The translations under genes and the position numbers were made by a program. A DNA stretch of 64,000 nt from Streptomyces sp. S4.7 (lineage in GTDB: Bacteria; Actinomycetota; Actinomycetes; Streptomycetales; Streptomycetaceae). Numbering within the stretch: position 1 is the stretch's first letter; each line of letters starts with the position of its first letter. This document shows positions 49,812-58,305 of the stretch, one piece after another. The notes below the pieces were generated by a model. It saw only the letters and a list, made by a program, of their open reading frames with translations, made no database searches and was not told where the DNA came from. The stretch covers positions 4,402,001 to 4,466,000 of the forward strand of contig NZ_CP048397.1 in NCBI RefSeq assembly GCF_010384365.1, given 5' to 3'.

Positions 49812-51256
49812 CCGAGATCTTGCTTCTCCTGATCGCCCTCGGGCTGACCCTCGCCTGCGCCGTCTTCGTCGCCGCCGAGTTCTCCCTCACCACGGTCGAG
49901 CGCGACAGCCTGGAGCGCGCCGCCGCGGCCGGTGAGCGCGGCGCCGAAGGCGCCCTGAAGGCCGTGCGGCGCCTCACGTTCCAGCTCTCCGGCGCACAGC
50001 TGGGCATCACCGTCACCTCGCTGGTCATCGGCATGCTCGCCGAGCCGTCCATGGCCGTGCTGCTGCGCGGACCGCTGGTGGCCGTCGGCCTCGGCTCGGC
50101 CGCCTCGGTGGTGGCCACCGTCCTCGGTGTCGTGATCTCCACGGTCGTGCTGATGGTCATCGGCGAGCTGGTCCCCAAGAACTGGGCGATCTCGCGGCCC
50201 CTGGCCGTCGCCAAGGTCGTCGCGGGCCCGCAGCGCGGCTTCACCGCCGCCTTCGGCCCGCTCATCAGGCATCTCAACAGCACGGCGAATCGTTTCGTCC
50301 GGCGCATGGGCCTGGAGCCGACCGACGAGCTGGCCTCCGCCCGTACCCCCGACGAGCTGATCTCCCTCGCCCGGCACTCCGCCGCCGAGGGCGCGCTGGA
50401 GCAGGACTCGGCCGAGCTGTTCGTACGGACGCTGCGACTCGGCGAGCTGACCGCGGAGAACGTGATGACGCCCCGTGTCGACGTCCAGGCCCTCGAAGCA
50501 GGCGCGACCGCGGCCGACGCGGCCAATCTCACGTACGCCACCGGCCTCTCCCGCTTCCCCGTCTACCGCGACAGCCTGGACGAGGTCATCGGCACGGTCC
50601 ACATCCGTGACGTCCTCGCCCTCGAACCGGAGCGGCGCTCCCGCGTGTCCGTCACCGAGCTGGCCAGCGAGCCGCTGCTGGTGCCCGACACCCTGACCGC
50701 CGACCGGCTGCTGGACCGGCTGCGCGCCGCGCGCACGATGGCCGTCGTCATCGACGAGTACGGCGGCACCGCCGGCGTGGCCACCATGGAGGACATCGTC
50801 GAGGAGGTCGTCGGCGAGGTACGCGACGAGCACGACCCCGTCGAGACCCCCGACCTGCTGCCCGCCCCGCCGACCGCGGAGGGACTCGCGACCTGGGAGG
50901 CGGACGGCAGCGTACGGATCGACGAGCTGGCGCGGATCGGGCTGGTGGCCCCCGAGGGGCCGTACGAGACCGTCGCCGGGCTCGTCGCCGCCCGATTGGC
51001 GCGCATCCCCGTCCAGGGCGACACGGTCGAGCTGGACGGCTGGCGGCTCGATGTCCTGGACATCGAGCACCACGTCGCGGAGCGCGTGCACATCACCGAG
51101 CCGGCGCGGGTCGCCGCGGCAAAGTCCGGCGCGCAGCCCTACGCGGCGTCCGGCCGGGTACCCCACGCCGGGGTGCCCGCCGACTCCGGTGCCGCGTCCG
51201 GCACCGTGACCGACACCGACGATTCCTCGCGCCAGTACGCCGGAGAAGCCCGATGA
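49808..51256 (+). CDS. CNNM/CorC-type transporter-like membrane protein (HlyC/TlyC family)
   Basis: A 482-residue protein. A DUF21/CNNM membrane domain (about 1-185; ILLLLIALGLTLACAVFVAA, VVATVLGVVISTVVLMVIGE) is followed by paired CBS domains (about 200-330; LTAENVMTPRVDVQALEAGA, MAVVIDEYGGTAGVATMEDI) and a CorC_HlyC domain (about 345-430). Family members export magnesium or related divalent ions and sense ATP with the CBS pair. Older haemolysin labels are misleading. The C-terminal 45 residues are disordered-looking. GTG start masked by a hairpin; ATGA overlap with the next gene. Confidence 0.9.
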   Translation: MTEILLLLIALGLTLACAVFVAAEFSLTTVERDSLERAAAAGERGAEGALKAVRRLTFQLSGAQLGITVTSLVIGMLAEPSMAVLLRGPLVAVGLGSAASVVATVLGVVISTVVLMVIGELVPKNWAISRPLAVAKVVAGPQRGFTAAFGPLIRHLNSTANRFVRRMGLEPTDELASARTPDELISLARHSAAEGALEQDSAELFVRTLRLGELTAENVMTPRVDVQALEAGATAADAANLTYATGLSRFPVYRDSLDEVIGTVHIRDVLALEPERRSRVSVTELASEPLLVPDTLTADRLLDRLRAARTMAVVIDEYGGTAGVATMEDIVEEVVGEVRDEHDPVETPDLLPAPPTAEGLATWEADGSVRIDELARIGLVAPEGPYETVAGLVAARLARIPVQGDTVELDGWRLDVLDIEHHVAERVHITEPARVAAAKSGAQPYAASGRVPHAGVPADSGAASGTVTDTDDSSRQYAGEAR

Positions 51257-52275
51257 CGACCCTGCAACTCACCATCGGTGCCCTGACGCTGCTCACCAAC
51301 GCGTTCTTCGTCGGCGCCGAGTTCGCCCTGATCGCCGTCCGCCGCAGCCAGATCGAGCCGCACGCCCGCAAGGGCGACAAGCGGGCGCACACGGTGCTGT
51401 ACGGGCTGGAGCACCTGTCGGCCATGATGGCCACGGCCCAACTCGGCATCACCGTCTCCTCGCTGGTCCTCGGCGCCGTGGCCGAACCGGCCATCGCGCA
51501 CCTGCTGGAGCCCGGCTTCGAGGCGGCGCGGGTCCCCGAGGCCCTGGTGCACCCGATCGCTTTCGTGATCGCGCTGACCGTGGCGACCTATCTGCACATG
51601 CTGTTCGGCGAGATGGTCCCGAAGAACATCGCGCTCGCCGCGCCCACCAAGTCGGCGCTGCTGCTCGGCCCGCCGCTGGTCACCCTGACCCGCGCGCTGC
51701 GTCCGCTGATCTTCGGCATCAACGCCTTCGCCAACGTCCTGCTCCGGCTGATCAAGGTGGAGCCCAAGGACGAGGTCGCCGCCGTCTTCAACGACGACGA
51801 ACTCGCCCGGATGGTCGCCGTCTCCAGCCAGGCCGGGCTGCTCTCGCCGGCCGACGGCGAACGGCTGCGGGACGCGCTGGAGTTGGGCACCCGCCCGGTC
51901 GGCGAGCTTCTCGTACCGCTGCGCCGGATGGTCACCGTCGACCACCGGGTGACGCCCGAACAGCTGGAGCGGATCGCGTCCTCGGCCGGCTTCTCGCGCA
52001 TCCCGGTCACCGGGCCCGCGGGCGCCGTCCTGGGCTACCTGCACATCAAGGACACCCTCGGCGTCGCCGACCGCACCAAGCCGTTCCCGCGCGCCGCGCT
52101 CCACGCGGTCACGCGGGTCAGGATCGACACCCCGCTGGACGACACCCTCACCGCGCTGCGCGCGGCGGACAGCCATCTGGCGGCGGTGACCGGCGAGGCG
52201 GGCACGGTGCTCGGCTTCGTGACGATGGAGGACGTCCTGGGCGAACTGGTGGGCGGTCCGGCGCCCGCGCAGTGA
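51253..52275 (+). CDS. Second CNNM/CorC-type membrane protein
   Basis: A 340-residue relative of the preceding protein: DUF21/CNNM membrane domain (about 1-180; TIGALTLLTNAFFVGAEFAL) and CBS pair (about 200-338; RPVGELLVPLRRMVTVDHRV, GTVLGFVTMEDVLGELVGG), but no C-terminal CorC_HlyC domain. Such long/short pairs are common in actinobacteria and probably form a heterodimer. Translation is coupled by ATGA. Confidence 0.9.
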   Translation: MTTLQLTIGALTLLTNAFFVGAEFALIAVRRSQIEPHARKGDKRAHTVLYGLEHLSAMMATAQLGITVSSLVLGAVAEPAIAHLLEPGFEAARVPEALVHPIAFVIALTVATYLHMLFGEMVPKNIALAAPTKSALLLGPPLVTLTRALRPLIFGINAFANVLLRLIKVEPKDEVAAVFNDDELARMVAVSSQAGLLSPADGERLRDALELGTRPVGELLVPLRRMVTVDHRVTPEQLERIASSAGFSRIPVTGPAGAVLGYLHIKDTLGVADRTKPFPRAALHAVTRVRIDTPLDDTLTALRAADSHLAAVTGEAGTVLGFVTMEDVLGELVGGPAPAQ

Positions 52276-52315
52276 CGGCACGTTCGCCAGTGCGCGCGGC
52301 CCGCGAGCCGGGCTT

Positions 52316-52395
52316 GTCCTCAAGCGCCGGACGGGCTTCGTGTTCTGTCGTCAAGCGCCGGACGTGGCTTTCAAGCCCGTCCGGCGCTTGAGGAC
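52316..52395. repeat. 23-bp perfect inverted repeat with an internal third copy
   Basis: Left arm 52316-52338 (core CAAGCGCCGGACGGGCTT) and right arm 52373-52395 are exact reverse complements. A partial forward copy (CAAGCGCCGGACGTGGCTT) lies between them. This CAAGCGCCGGACGGG element is common between Streptomyces genes and can form a large terminator-like hairpin. Confidence 0.85.
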
Positions 52396-52429
52396 GAACC
52401 GGAACGCCGGGCGGGCCCGGTGACAGGGG

Positions 52430-53017
52430 TCAGTGGGAAGCGCCCCCCAACGGACGGCCGCCGCGGAGGTTCCAGCGGCCGTTCCGGCCGCTCAGCTCCG
52501 TCGCCGTCAGCGGCAGTACGTCGATCCGCCAGAACACCCCCGCCGGCGCCCCGATCGCGTGCACCGTCAGCGCGCGTACGACATCGGGCTCGGCCACCGC
52601 GAGGACGCGCGCGTCGGCGGGCAGCGCGTCGAGCCAGTGGCCCACGCGACCGTGCAGCGCCTCCAGCGACTCCCCGCCGTGCGGCGCCGCCGCCGGGTCC
52701 GCCAGCCAGGCGGCGACCGCCTGCGGCTCCGTGGCCGCGACCTCGTCCAGCCGCAGCCCGCGCCAGCGGCCCATCGCGCAGGCGCGCAGCTCGGGCAGCG
52801 TCTCCGCGACCAGGCCGAGCGCTTCGGCGCTCTGCTCGCAGCGCAACGACGGCGAGGCGAACACCAGTTGTCCGGCACCGGCGAAGGCGTCGGCGACCGC
52901 GCCCCGTACGGCCTCCGCCTGGCGCAGCCCCGCCGCGTCCAGCGGCCCGTCCGCGAAGCGCGCCTCGCGCAACGCGGCGCTCAGCGCCGGTGAGATCAAC
53001 GTCACGCGTGTGGTCAC
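52430..53017 (-). CDS. Histidine-phosphatase-fold protein lacking catalytic histidines
   Basis: A 195-residue protein of the phosphoglycerate-mutase/histidine-phosphatase fold. The acid motif APHGGESLEAL (about 111-121) is kept, but the RHG box expected near the start reads LISPALSAALREARF, and the second histidine position reads VAEPDVVRAL in place of SHGGVIRAL. It is therefore probably not a phosphatase but a binding or regulatory protein. Relatives occur beside CbtA/CbtB cobalt-uptake genes under cobalamin riboswitches in actinobacteria (recollection, not searched); a cobalamin riboswitch lies 135 bp upstream here on the opposite strand. GTG start with GGAGAG upstream. Confidence 0.72.
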   Translation of the reverse strand: MTTRVTLISPALSAALREARFADGPLDAAGLRQAEAVRGAVADAFAGAGQLVFASPSLRCEQSAEALGLVAETLPELRACAMGRWRGLRLDEVAATEPQAVAAWLADPAAAPHGGESLEALHGRVGHWLDALPADARVLAVAEPDVVRALTVHAIGAPAGVFWRIDVLPLTATELSGRNGRWNLRGGRPLGGASH

Positions 53018-53151
53018 AGGGCTCTCCAGGGTCGCGCGGGGCCGGTGCCGTACCGGAGGCCGTACCTGATCCCGTAGCGGAGTTCACCGAGGCCCCGGAC
53101 GATTCGTCCTCTTGGCCCACCTGCCCGATCGCGGTACGTTCACGTCGATAT

Positions 53152-53268
53152 CACGACGGCGGGACGGAAGTCCGGTGAGATTCCGGCACGGTCGCGCCAC
53201 TGTATGCCGAGCAGTCACCGCGTACGCGCGGCGGACGGCCCGGTGAGTCAGACCCGATCGTCGTCGTG
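53152..53268 (+). ncRNA. Cobalamin (B12) riboswitch
   Basis: Shows the conserved core GGAAGTCCGGTGAGATTCCG and CGCCACTGT followed by GAGTCAGACC near the 3' side (B12 box). Outer arms CACGACG (53152-53158) and CGTCGTG (53262-53268) pair as P1. About 117 nt, a compact form. The strand is plus, toward kdp, but no cobalt or B12 gene follows in the next 4.9 kb. Confidence 0.85.
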
Positions 53269-53326
53269 CGAGCTACAGAGGCGTCCGCGGCACGCACCGG
53301 CTGACCCCGGGAGTCGTCCGCACCGT

Positions 53327-53354
53327 GTGCCCGGCAGGGAATCCTGCCGGGCAC
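53327..53354 (+). terminator. Perfect 12-bp hairpin between riboswitch and kdp
   Basis: GTGCCCGGCAGG, loop GAAT, CCTGCCGGGCAC, 58 nt past the riboswitch. It may be the riboswitch expression platform or an old gene terminator. Confidence 0.75.
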
Positions 53355-53499
53355 AAGGCGTGTATGGGCCATCCGTGTATGAGAACCGTAAAACGCGCCC
53401 GCCGGGCCGTATGGGACCCGTCAACGTCCCTCGTGTCCTGGAAAAAAGAGGTTCTCCTCTAGAGGTCCAGGTAATTCCGACCTCATTCAGGAGTTCACG

Positions 53500-53583
53500 A
53501 TGGCCGATGTGGCCTTCGTCGTCACCACGATCGCGCTGTTCGCGCTGGTGGCTCTCGTTGCCAAGGGGGTGGCGAAGCTATGA
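53500..53583 (+). CDS. 27-residue single-helix membrane peptide upstream of kdpF
   Basis: ATG 53500 with AGGAG six bases upstream encodes a peptide beginning MADVAFVVTTIALFALVALV and ending AKGVAKL, one transmembrane helix with a positive C-terminus. Its stop overlaps the kdpF ATG (ATGA), so it is the first gene of the kdp operon. Length and topology mimic KdpF, suggesting a second small Kdp-associated subunit or regulator, by inference. Confidence 0.75.
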   Translation: MADVAFVVTTIALFALVALVAKGVAKL

Positions 53584-53669
53584 CCGCGGAGAACATTGTC
53601 GGCCTCGTAGTCGCCGTCGCCCTGCTGGGCTATCTCGTCCTCGCCCTTCTCTACCCGGAGAGGTTCTGA
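53580..53669 (+). CDS. kdpF: K+-transporting ATPase small subunit KdpF
   Basis: A 29-residue peptide with one helix (IVGLVVAVALLGYLVLALLY) and the family ending PERF. KdpF stabilises the KdpABC complex in the membrane. ATGA overlap with the upstream peptide gene; kdpA begins six bases after its stop. Confidence 0.9.
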   Translation: MTAENIVGLVVAVALLGYLVLALLYPERF

Positions 53670-53675
53670 GCCCTG

Positions 53676-55340
53676 ATGAGCCCCGTCCTCGCCGGTGTGC
53701 TCCAGCTGCTCGCGCTCATAGTGGCGCTGGCTCTGGCATACCGACCGCTCGGCGATTACATGGCCGGTGTTTACTCCTCCCCGAAACACTTGCGGGTCGA
53801 GAAGTGGATCTACCGTGCCATCGGCGCCAATCCGGCCACCGAGATGCGCTGGCCCGCCTATCTGCGCGGAGTTCTCGGCTTCTCGCTGGTGAGTGTTCTC
53901 TTTCTCTATCTGCTGCAACGGATCCAGGGCTCCCTGCCCGGTTCGCTCGGTTTCTCTTCGATCGATCCGGACCAGGCGTTCAACACCGCCGCCTCTTTCG
54001 TCTCCAACACCAACTGGCAGTCGTACTACGGCGAACAGGCCATGGGCCATGTCGTGCAGACCGGCGGACTCGCGGTGCAGAACTTCCTCTCGGCCGCCGT
54101 GGGCATGGCCGTCGCGGTCGCGCTCGTACGGGGCTTCGCCCGCTCCCGCACCGGTGAACTCGGCAACTTCTGGGCCGACATGGTGCGCGGCACGATCCGC
54201 ATCCTGCTGCCGATCGCGCTGGTCGGAGCCGTGCTCCTGGTCGCCTGCGGGGCGATCCAGAACTTCGCGGGCATCCACCCGGTGGGTCAGTTCACGGGCG
54301 GCAGCCAGCAGTGGAACGGCGGCGCCGTGGCCTCGCAGGAGGCCATCAAGGAGCTGGGCACCAACGGCGGCGGTTACTTCAACGCCAACTCCGCCCACCC
54401 CTTCGAGAATCCCAACGGACTCTCGAACCTCCTTGAGATCTTCCTGATCCTGCTCATTCCCCTCTCGCTCACCCGGACTTTCGGCCGGATGGTCGGCAGT
54501 GTCAAGCAGGGTTACGCGATCCTCGCCACGATGGTGACGATCTGGATCGTCTTCACCGCGCTGATGATGTGGACCGAATTCCACCACGGCGGCCCGGCGT
54601 TCGACATCGCGGGCGGTGCGACGGAGGGCAAGGAGACCCGATTCGGGATCGGTGCCTCGTCCATCTTCTCGGTGGCGACGACACTCACCTCGACCGGTGC
54701 GGTGAATTCGTTCCTCTCCTCGTACACCGGCTTCGGCGGCGGAATCGCCATGCTCGGCATGCAGTTGGGTGAGATCGCACCCGGCGGTGTGGGCTCCGGA
54801 CTGTACGGAATCCTCATCATGGCCGTCATCGCGGTGTTCCTCGCTGGCCTGATGGTCGGCCGTACACCCGAATACCTGGGTAAGAAGATCGGCACCCGTC
54901 AGATCAAATTCGCCGCGTGCTACATCCTCATCACCCCGGCCCTGGTGCTCTGTTTCACCGGCGTGGCGATGGCGATGAGCACGCCCGCGAATTCGATGAC
55001 GAACAGTGGCGCGCACGGATTCTCCGAGATTCTGTACGCCTATACCTCGGGCGCCAACAACAACGGTTCGGCGTTCGCCGGGCTCAATGCCGACACCCAG
55101 TGGTTCAACACCTCGATCGGTATCGCGATGCTGCTCGGCCGCTTCCTCCCCATGGTGTTCGTGCTGGCGCTGGCCGGCTCGCTCGCCGAGCAGAGACCGG
55201 TGCCGATGACCGCGGGCACCCTGCGTACCGACAAGCCGCTGTTCAGCGGGCTGCTCGTCGGCACGATCATGATCGTCGCCGGTCTGACCTACTTCCCGGC
55301 GCTCGCGCTGGGACCGCTCGCCGAAGGACTCGCGTCATGA
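53676..55340 (+). CDS. kdpA: Potassium-transporting ATPase subunit KdpA
   Basis: A 554-residue channel-like subunit that selects and passes K+. Ten or so membrane helices alternate with selectivity loops carrying TNTNWQSYYGEQ-like, ELGTNGGGYFNANSAHPFEN, ATTLTSTGAVNSF and ANNNGSAFAGL segments, the four filter loops of the KdpA/Ktr superfamily. Length is normal. ATG 53676; its stop overlaps kdpB (ATGA). Confidence 0.97.
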   Translation: MSPVLAGVLQLLALIVALALAYRPLGDYMAGVYSSPKHLRVEKWIYRAIGANPATEMRWPAYLRGVLGFSLVSVLFLYLLQRIQGSLPGSLGFSSIDPDQAFNTAASFVSNTNWQSYYGEQAMGHVVQTGGLAVQNFLSAAVGMAVAVALVRGFARSRTGELGNFWADMVRGTIRILLPIALVGAVLLVACGAIQNFAGIHPVGQFTGGSQQWNGGAVASQEAIKELGTNGGGYFNANSAHPFENPNGLSNLLEIFLILLIPLSLTRTFGRMVGSVKQGYAILATMVTIWIVFTALMMWTEFHHGGPAFDIAGGATEGKETRFGIGASSIFSVATTLTSTGAVNSFLSSYTGFGGGIAMLGMQLGEIAPGGVGSGLYGILIMAVIAVFLAGLMVGRTPEYLGKKIGTRQIKFAACYILITPALVLCFTGVAMAMSTPANSMTNSGAHGFSEILYAYTSGANNNGSAFAGLNADTQWFNTSIGIAMLLGRFLPMVFVLALAGSLAEQRPVPMTAGTLRTDKPLFSGLLVGTIMIVAGLTYFPALALGPLAEGLAS

Positions 55341-57538
55341 GCACTGCCACATCCGCCCCTACGCCCGACCCCGGCTCCGGTTCTGGTTCCGGCTCGGGGC
55401 CCGGCCCCTCGCGGGCGCCGCACTCCGACGTGCCGACCTCGCACCGGCCCGACGGCGACGGGCGCGTCGGCGGCGGCCTCTTCGACCCCCGCCAGCTCGT
55501 CAGGTCCCTCCCCGACGCGCTGCGCAAGCTCGACCCCCGCGTGATGGTCAAGTCACCCGTGATGTTCGTGGTCGAGATCGGCTCGGTGTTCACCACCGTG
55601 CTGGCGATCACGGAGCCGGGCGAGTGGTTCGGCTGGGCGATCGCCGCCTGGCTCTGGCTGACCACGATCTTCGCCAATCTCGCCGAGGCCGTCGCCGAGG
55701 GCCGTGGCAAGGCGCAGGCCGACACCCTCCGCAAGGCCAAGACCGACTCCGTCGCACGACGCCTGACCGGCCGAGGTGCGGAGCCCGTAAAAGAAGAGCG
55801 GGTACCCGGCACCGAACTGCGCGTCGGGGACCTGGTCGTCTGCGAGGCCGGCGACATCATCCCCGGTGACGGCGATGTCGTGGAGGGAGTCGCCTCCGTC
55901 GACGAGTCGGCCATCACCGGTGAATCGGCCCCCGTCATCCGTGAGTCGGGCGGTGACCGCAGCGCGGTCACCGGGGGAACGAAGGTCCTCTCCGACCGTA
56001 TCGTCATCAAGATCACGACCAAACCCGGCGAGACGTTCATCGACCGGATGATCGCCCTGGTCGAGGGCGCGGCCCGGCAGAAGACACCCAACGAGATCGC
56101 GCTCAACATCCTTCTCGCCTCCCTCACCATCGTCTTCCTGCTGGCCGTCGTCACGCTCCAGCCGTTCGCGGTCTACGCGGGGGCGCAGCAGTCGGTGATC
56201 GTGCTGACCGCGCTGCTGGTCTGCCTCATCCCCACCACCATCGGCGCGCTGCTCTCGGCCATCGGCATCGCCGGCATGGACCGGCTCGTGCAGCGCAACG
56301 TCCTGGCGATGTCGGGACGCGCCGTGGAGGCGGCGGGTGACGTCTCGACGCTGCTGCTGGACAAGACCGGCACGATCACGCTCGGCAACCGGCAGGCCGC
56401 GGGTTTCCTCCCGGTGGAGGGCGTCACCGCCGTCGAACTCGCGGACACCGCGCAGCTCTCGTCGCTCGCCGACGAGACGCCGGAAGGCCGTTCGGTGGTG
56501 GTCCTGGCGAAGGAGATGTACGGCCTGCGGGAGCGCAGGCAGGGGGAGTTGGGCCAGGCCGACTGGGTGCCGTTCACGGCGCAGACCCGGATGTCGGGCG
56601 TGGACCTGACGGAGGAGGAGCCGGGCCGGGGGGCCGGGACCGCCGTCAAGATCCGCAAGGGCGCGGCCGGTTCGGTCGTCGCGTGGGTCGAACAGCGCGG
56701 CGGCCGGGTCGCGCCGGACGCCCGCACCCTCGCCGACCGTATCTCCGAGGACGGCGGTACGCCGCTGCTCGTCGCCGTCGAGGACGGGCGCGGAGCGCGG
56801 ATCCTGGGCGTCATCCACCTCAAGGACGTCGTCAAGGAGGGCATGCGGGAGCGGTTCGAGGAGCTGCGCCGCATGGGCATCAAGACCGTGATGATCACGG
56901 GCGACAACCCGCTGACGGCGCGGGCCATCGCGGACGAGGCGGGCGTCGACGACTTCCTCGCCGAGGCCACGCCCGAGGACAAGATGGCGCTCATCCGGCG
57001 TGAGCAGGCCGGCGGCAAACTCGTCGCGATGACCGGCGACGGTACGAACGACGCCCCCGCGCTGGCCCAGGCGGACGTCGGCGTGGCCATGAACACCGGC
57101 ACCTCGGCCGCCAAGGAGGCCGGGAACATGGTGGACCTGGACTCCAACCCGACCAAGCTCATCGAGATCGTCGAGATCGGCAAGCAACTGCTCATCACGC
57201 GCGGTGCGTTGACGACGTTCTCGATCGCCAACGACGTCGCGAAGTACTTCGCGATCATCCCGGCCATGTTCGCCGTCGTCTATCCGGGCCTGGACAAGCT
57301 CAACATCATGAGTCTGTCCTCGCCCGAGTCGGCGATCCTCTCGGCGGTGATCTTCAACGCCCTGATCATCGTCGCGCTGGTACCCCTGGCCCTGCGCGGC
57401 GTGCGGTACCGCCCGATGAGCGCGGACCGGATGCTGCGGCGCAACATCGGGATCTACGGCGTGGGCGGTCTGATCGCCCCGTTCGCAGGCATCAAGATCA
57501 TCGACCTCCTCATCTCACTCATCCCCGGAATCGGCTGA
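55337..57538 (+). CDS. kdpB: Potassium-transporting ATPase ATP-binding subunit KdpB
   Basis: A 733-residue P-type ATPase that powers KdpFABC. Marks are the phosphorylation motif DKTGT (Asp342), the actuator TGES (194-197, with Ser197 at the inhibitory phosphoserine position known in E. coli), the CLIPTTIG membrane kink and MTGDGTNDAPALAQADVG. The first 45 residues are a Ser/Gly/Pro-rich extension absent from E. coli KdpB. Its stop overlaps kdpC (TGATG). Confidence 0.97.
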   Translation: MSTATSAPTPDPGSGSGSGSGPGPSRAPHSDVPTSHRPDGDGRVGGGLFDPRQLVRSLPDALRKLDPRVMVKSPVMFVVEIGSVFTTVLAITEPGEWFGWAIAAWLWLTTIFANLAEAVAEGRGKAQADTLRKAKTDSVARRLTGRGAEPVKEERVPGTELRVGDLVVCEAGDIIPGDGDVVEGVASVDESAITGESAPVIRESGGDRSAVTGGTKVLSDRIVIKITTKPGETFIDRMIALVEGAARQKTPNEIALNILLASLTIVFLLAVVTLQPFAVYAGAQQSVIVLTALLVCLIPTTIGALLSAIGIAGMDRLVQRNVLAMSGRAVEAAGDVSTLLLDKTGTITLGNRQAAGFLPVEGVTAVELADTAQLSSLADETPEGRSVVVLAKEMYGLRERRQGELGQADWVPFTAQTRMSGVDLTEEEPGRGAGTAVKIRKGAAGSVVAWVEQRGGRVAPDARTLADRISEDGGTPLLVAVEDGRGARILGVIHLKDVVKEGMRERFEELRRMGIKTVMITGDNPLTARAIADEAGVDDFLAEATPEDKMALIRREQAGGKLVAMTGDGTNDAPALAQADVGVAMNTGTSAAKEAGNMVDLDSNPTKLIEIVEIGKQLLITRGALTTFSIANDVAKYFAIIPAMFAVVYPGLDKLNIMSLSSPESAILSAVIFNALIIVALVPLALRGVRYRPMSADRMLRRNIGIYGVGGLIAPFAGIKIIDLLISLIPGIG

Positions 57539-58209
57539 TGTCCATGAACACCTCGGTCGGAAGCACCGCACGGCTCCTCGGCGCCGGGCTGCGCGCCCTG
57601 CTCGTACTGACCCTCGTCTGCGGCGTGCTCTACCCGCTCGCCGTCATGGGCATCGGCCAGGGCCTCTTCAACCACCAGGCGAACGGCTCCGAGATCACCT
57701 CGAACGGCAAGGTCGTCGGCTCCGAACTCATCGGCCAGCGCTACGACCTCCCCCTGAAGAAGGGCGAGGAGACCCCGGCGCCGGACCTCAAGTGGTTCCA
57801 GCCCCGCCCGTCCAACGGTCTCGGCACCAACACGGTCAACACGCAGTACCGGCTGATCCTCTCCGGAGCGACCAACAGGGCCGGTGACAACGAGGAGTTG
57901 ATCCAGTGGGTGAAGGCCGCGAAGGCGGCCGTCATCAAGGACAACTCGGTGGACGGCTACAAGGTCAACCCCGCCGACGTCCCACCCGACGCGGTCACCT
58001 CGTCCGGCTCGGGCCTGGACCCGGCGATCTCGCCGCAGTACGCGGACCTTCAGGTACGGCGTGTCGCGCAGCTGAACGGGCTGGACGTGGGGGCGGTTCA
58101 GAAGCTGGTGGACGACCACAAGGACGGCCGCATCCTGGGCTTCATCGGCGAGCCCCGGGTGAATGTGCTCCAGCTGAACATCGCGCTGAAGGCACTGGAA
58201 GGGGCGTGA
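57538..58209 (+). CDS. kdpC: Potassium-transporting ATPase subunit KdpC
   Basis: A 223-residue single-pass subunit with an N-terminal helix (ALLVLTLVCGVLYPLAVMG) and the family segments SELIGQRYD, WFQPRPS, SGSGLDPAISP and LGFIGEPRVNVLQLN. It bridges KdpA and KdpB. Last gene of the kdp operon; no kdpD or kdpE follows within the window, so the sensor pair must be elsewhere or absent. Confidence 0.96.
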   Translation: MSMNTSVGSTARLLGAGLRALLVLTLVCGVLYPLAVMGIGQGLFNHQANGSEITSNGKVVGSELIGQRYDLPLKKGEETPAPDLKWFQPRPSNGLGTNTVNTQYRLILSGATNRAGDNEELIQWVKAAKAAVIKDNSVDGYKVNPADVPPDAVTSSGSGLDPAISPQYADLQVRRVAQLNGLDVGAVQKLVDDHKDGRILGFIGEPRVNVLQLNIALKALEGA

Positions 58210-58305
58210 GGGAGGCCGGTCGGGGCGCCGGGAGGATGTCGGGGTCCGGCCCCCGGTCGGGGCTTCCGGTCAGGCAGCGGGGTCCGGTCTCCGGCGGGGC
58301 CCCCG

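Noticed and set aside
52371..53120. Alternative minus-strand frame overlapping the histidine-phosphatase-fold gene
   Set aside because: After a short plausible start it turns into Arg/Gly/Ala-rich shadow sequence, while the other frame shows family motifs.
53152..53268. ydaO-type c-di-AMP riboswitch before kdp
   Set aside because: Some bacteria control K+ uptake this way, but the conserved bases here are those of the cobalamin riboswitch and no ydaO core is visible.
58210..58305. kdpDE sensor genes expected after kdpC
   Set aside because: Only a 96-bp GC-rich gap and a minus-strand VOC gene follow; no kdpDE sequence is present.
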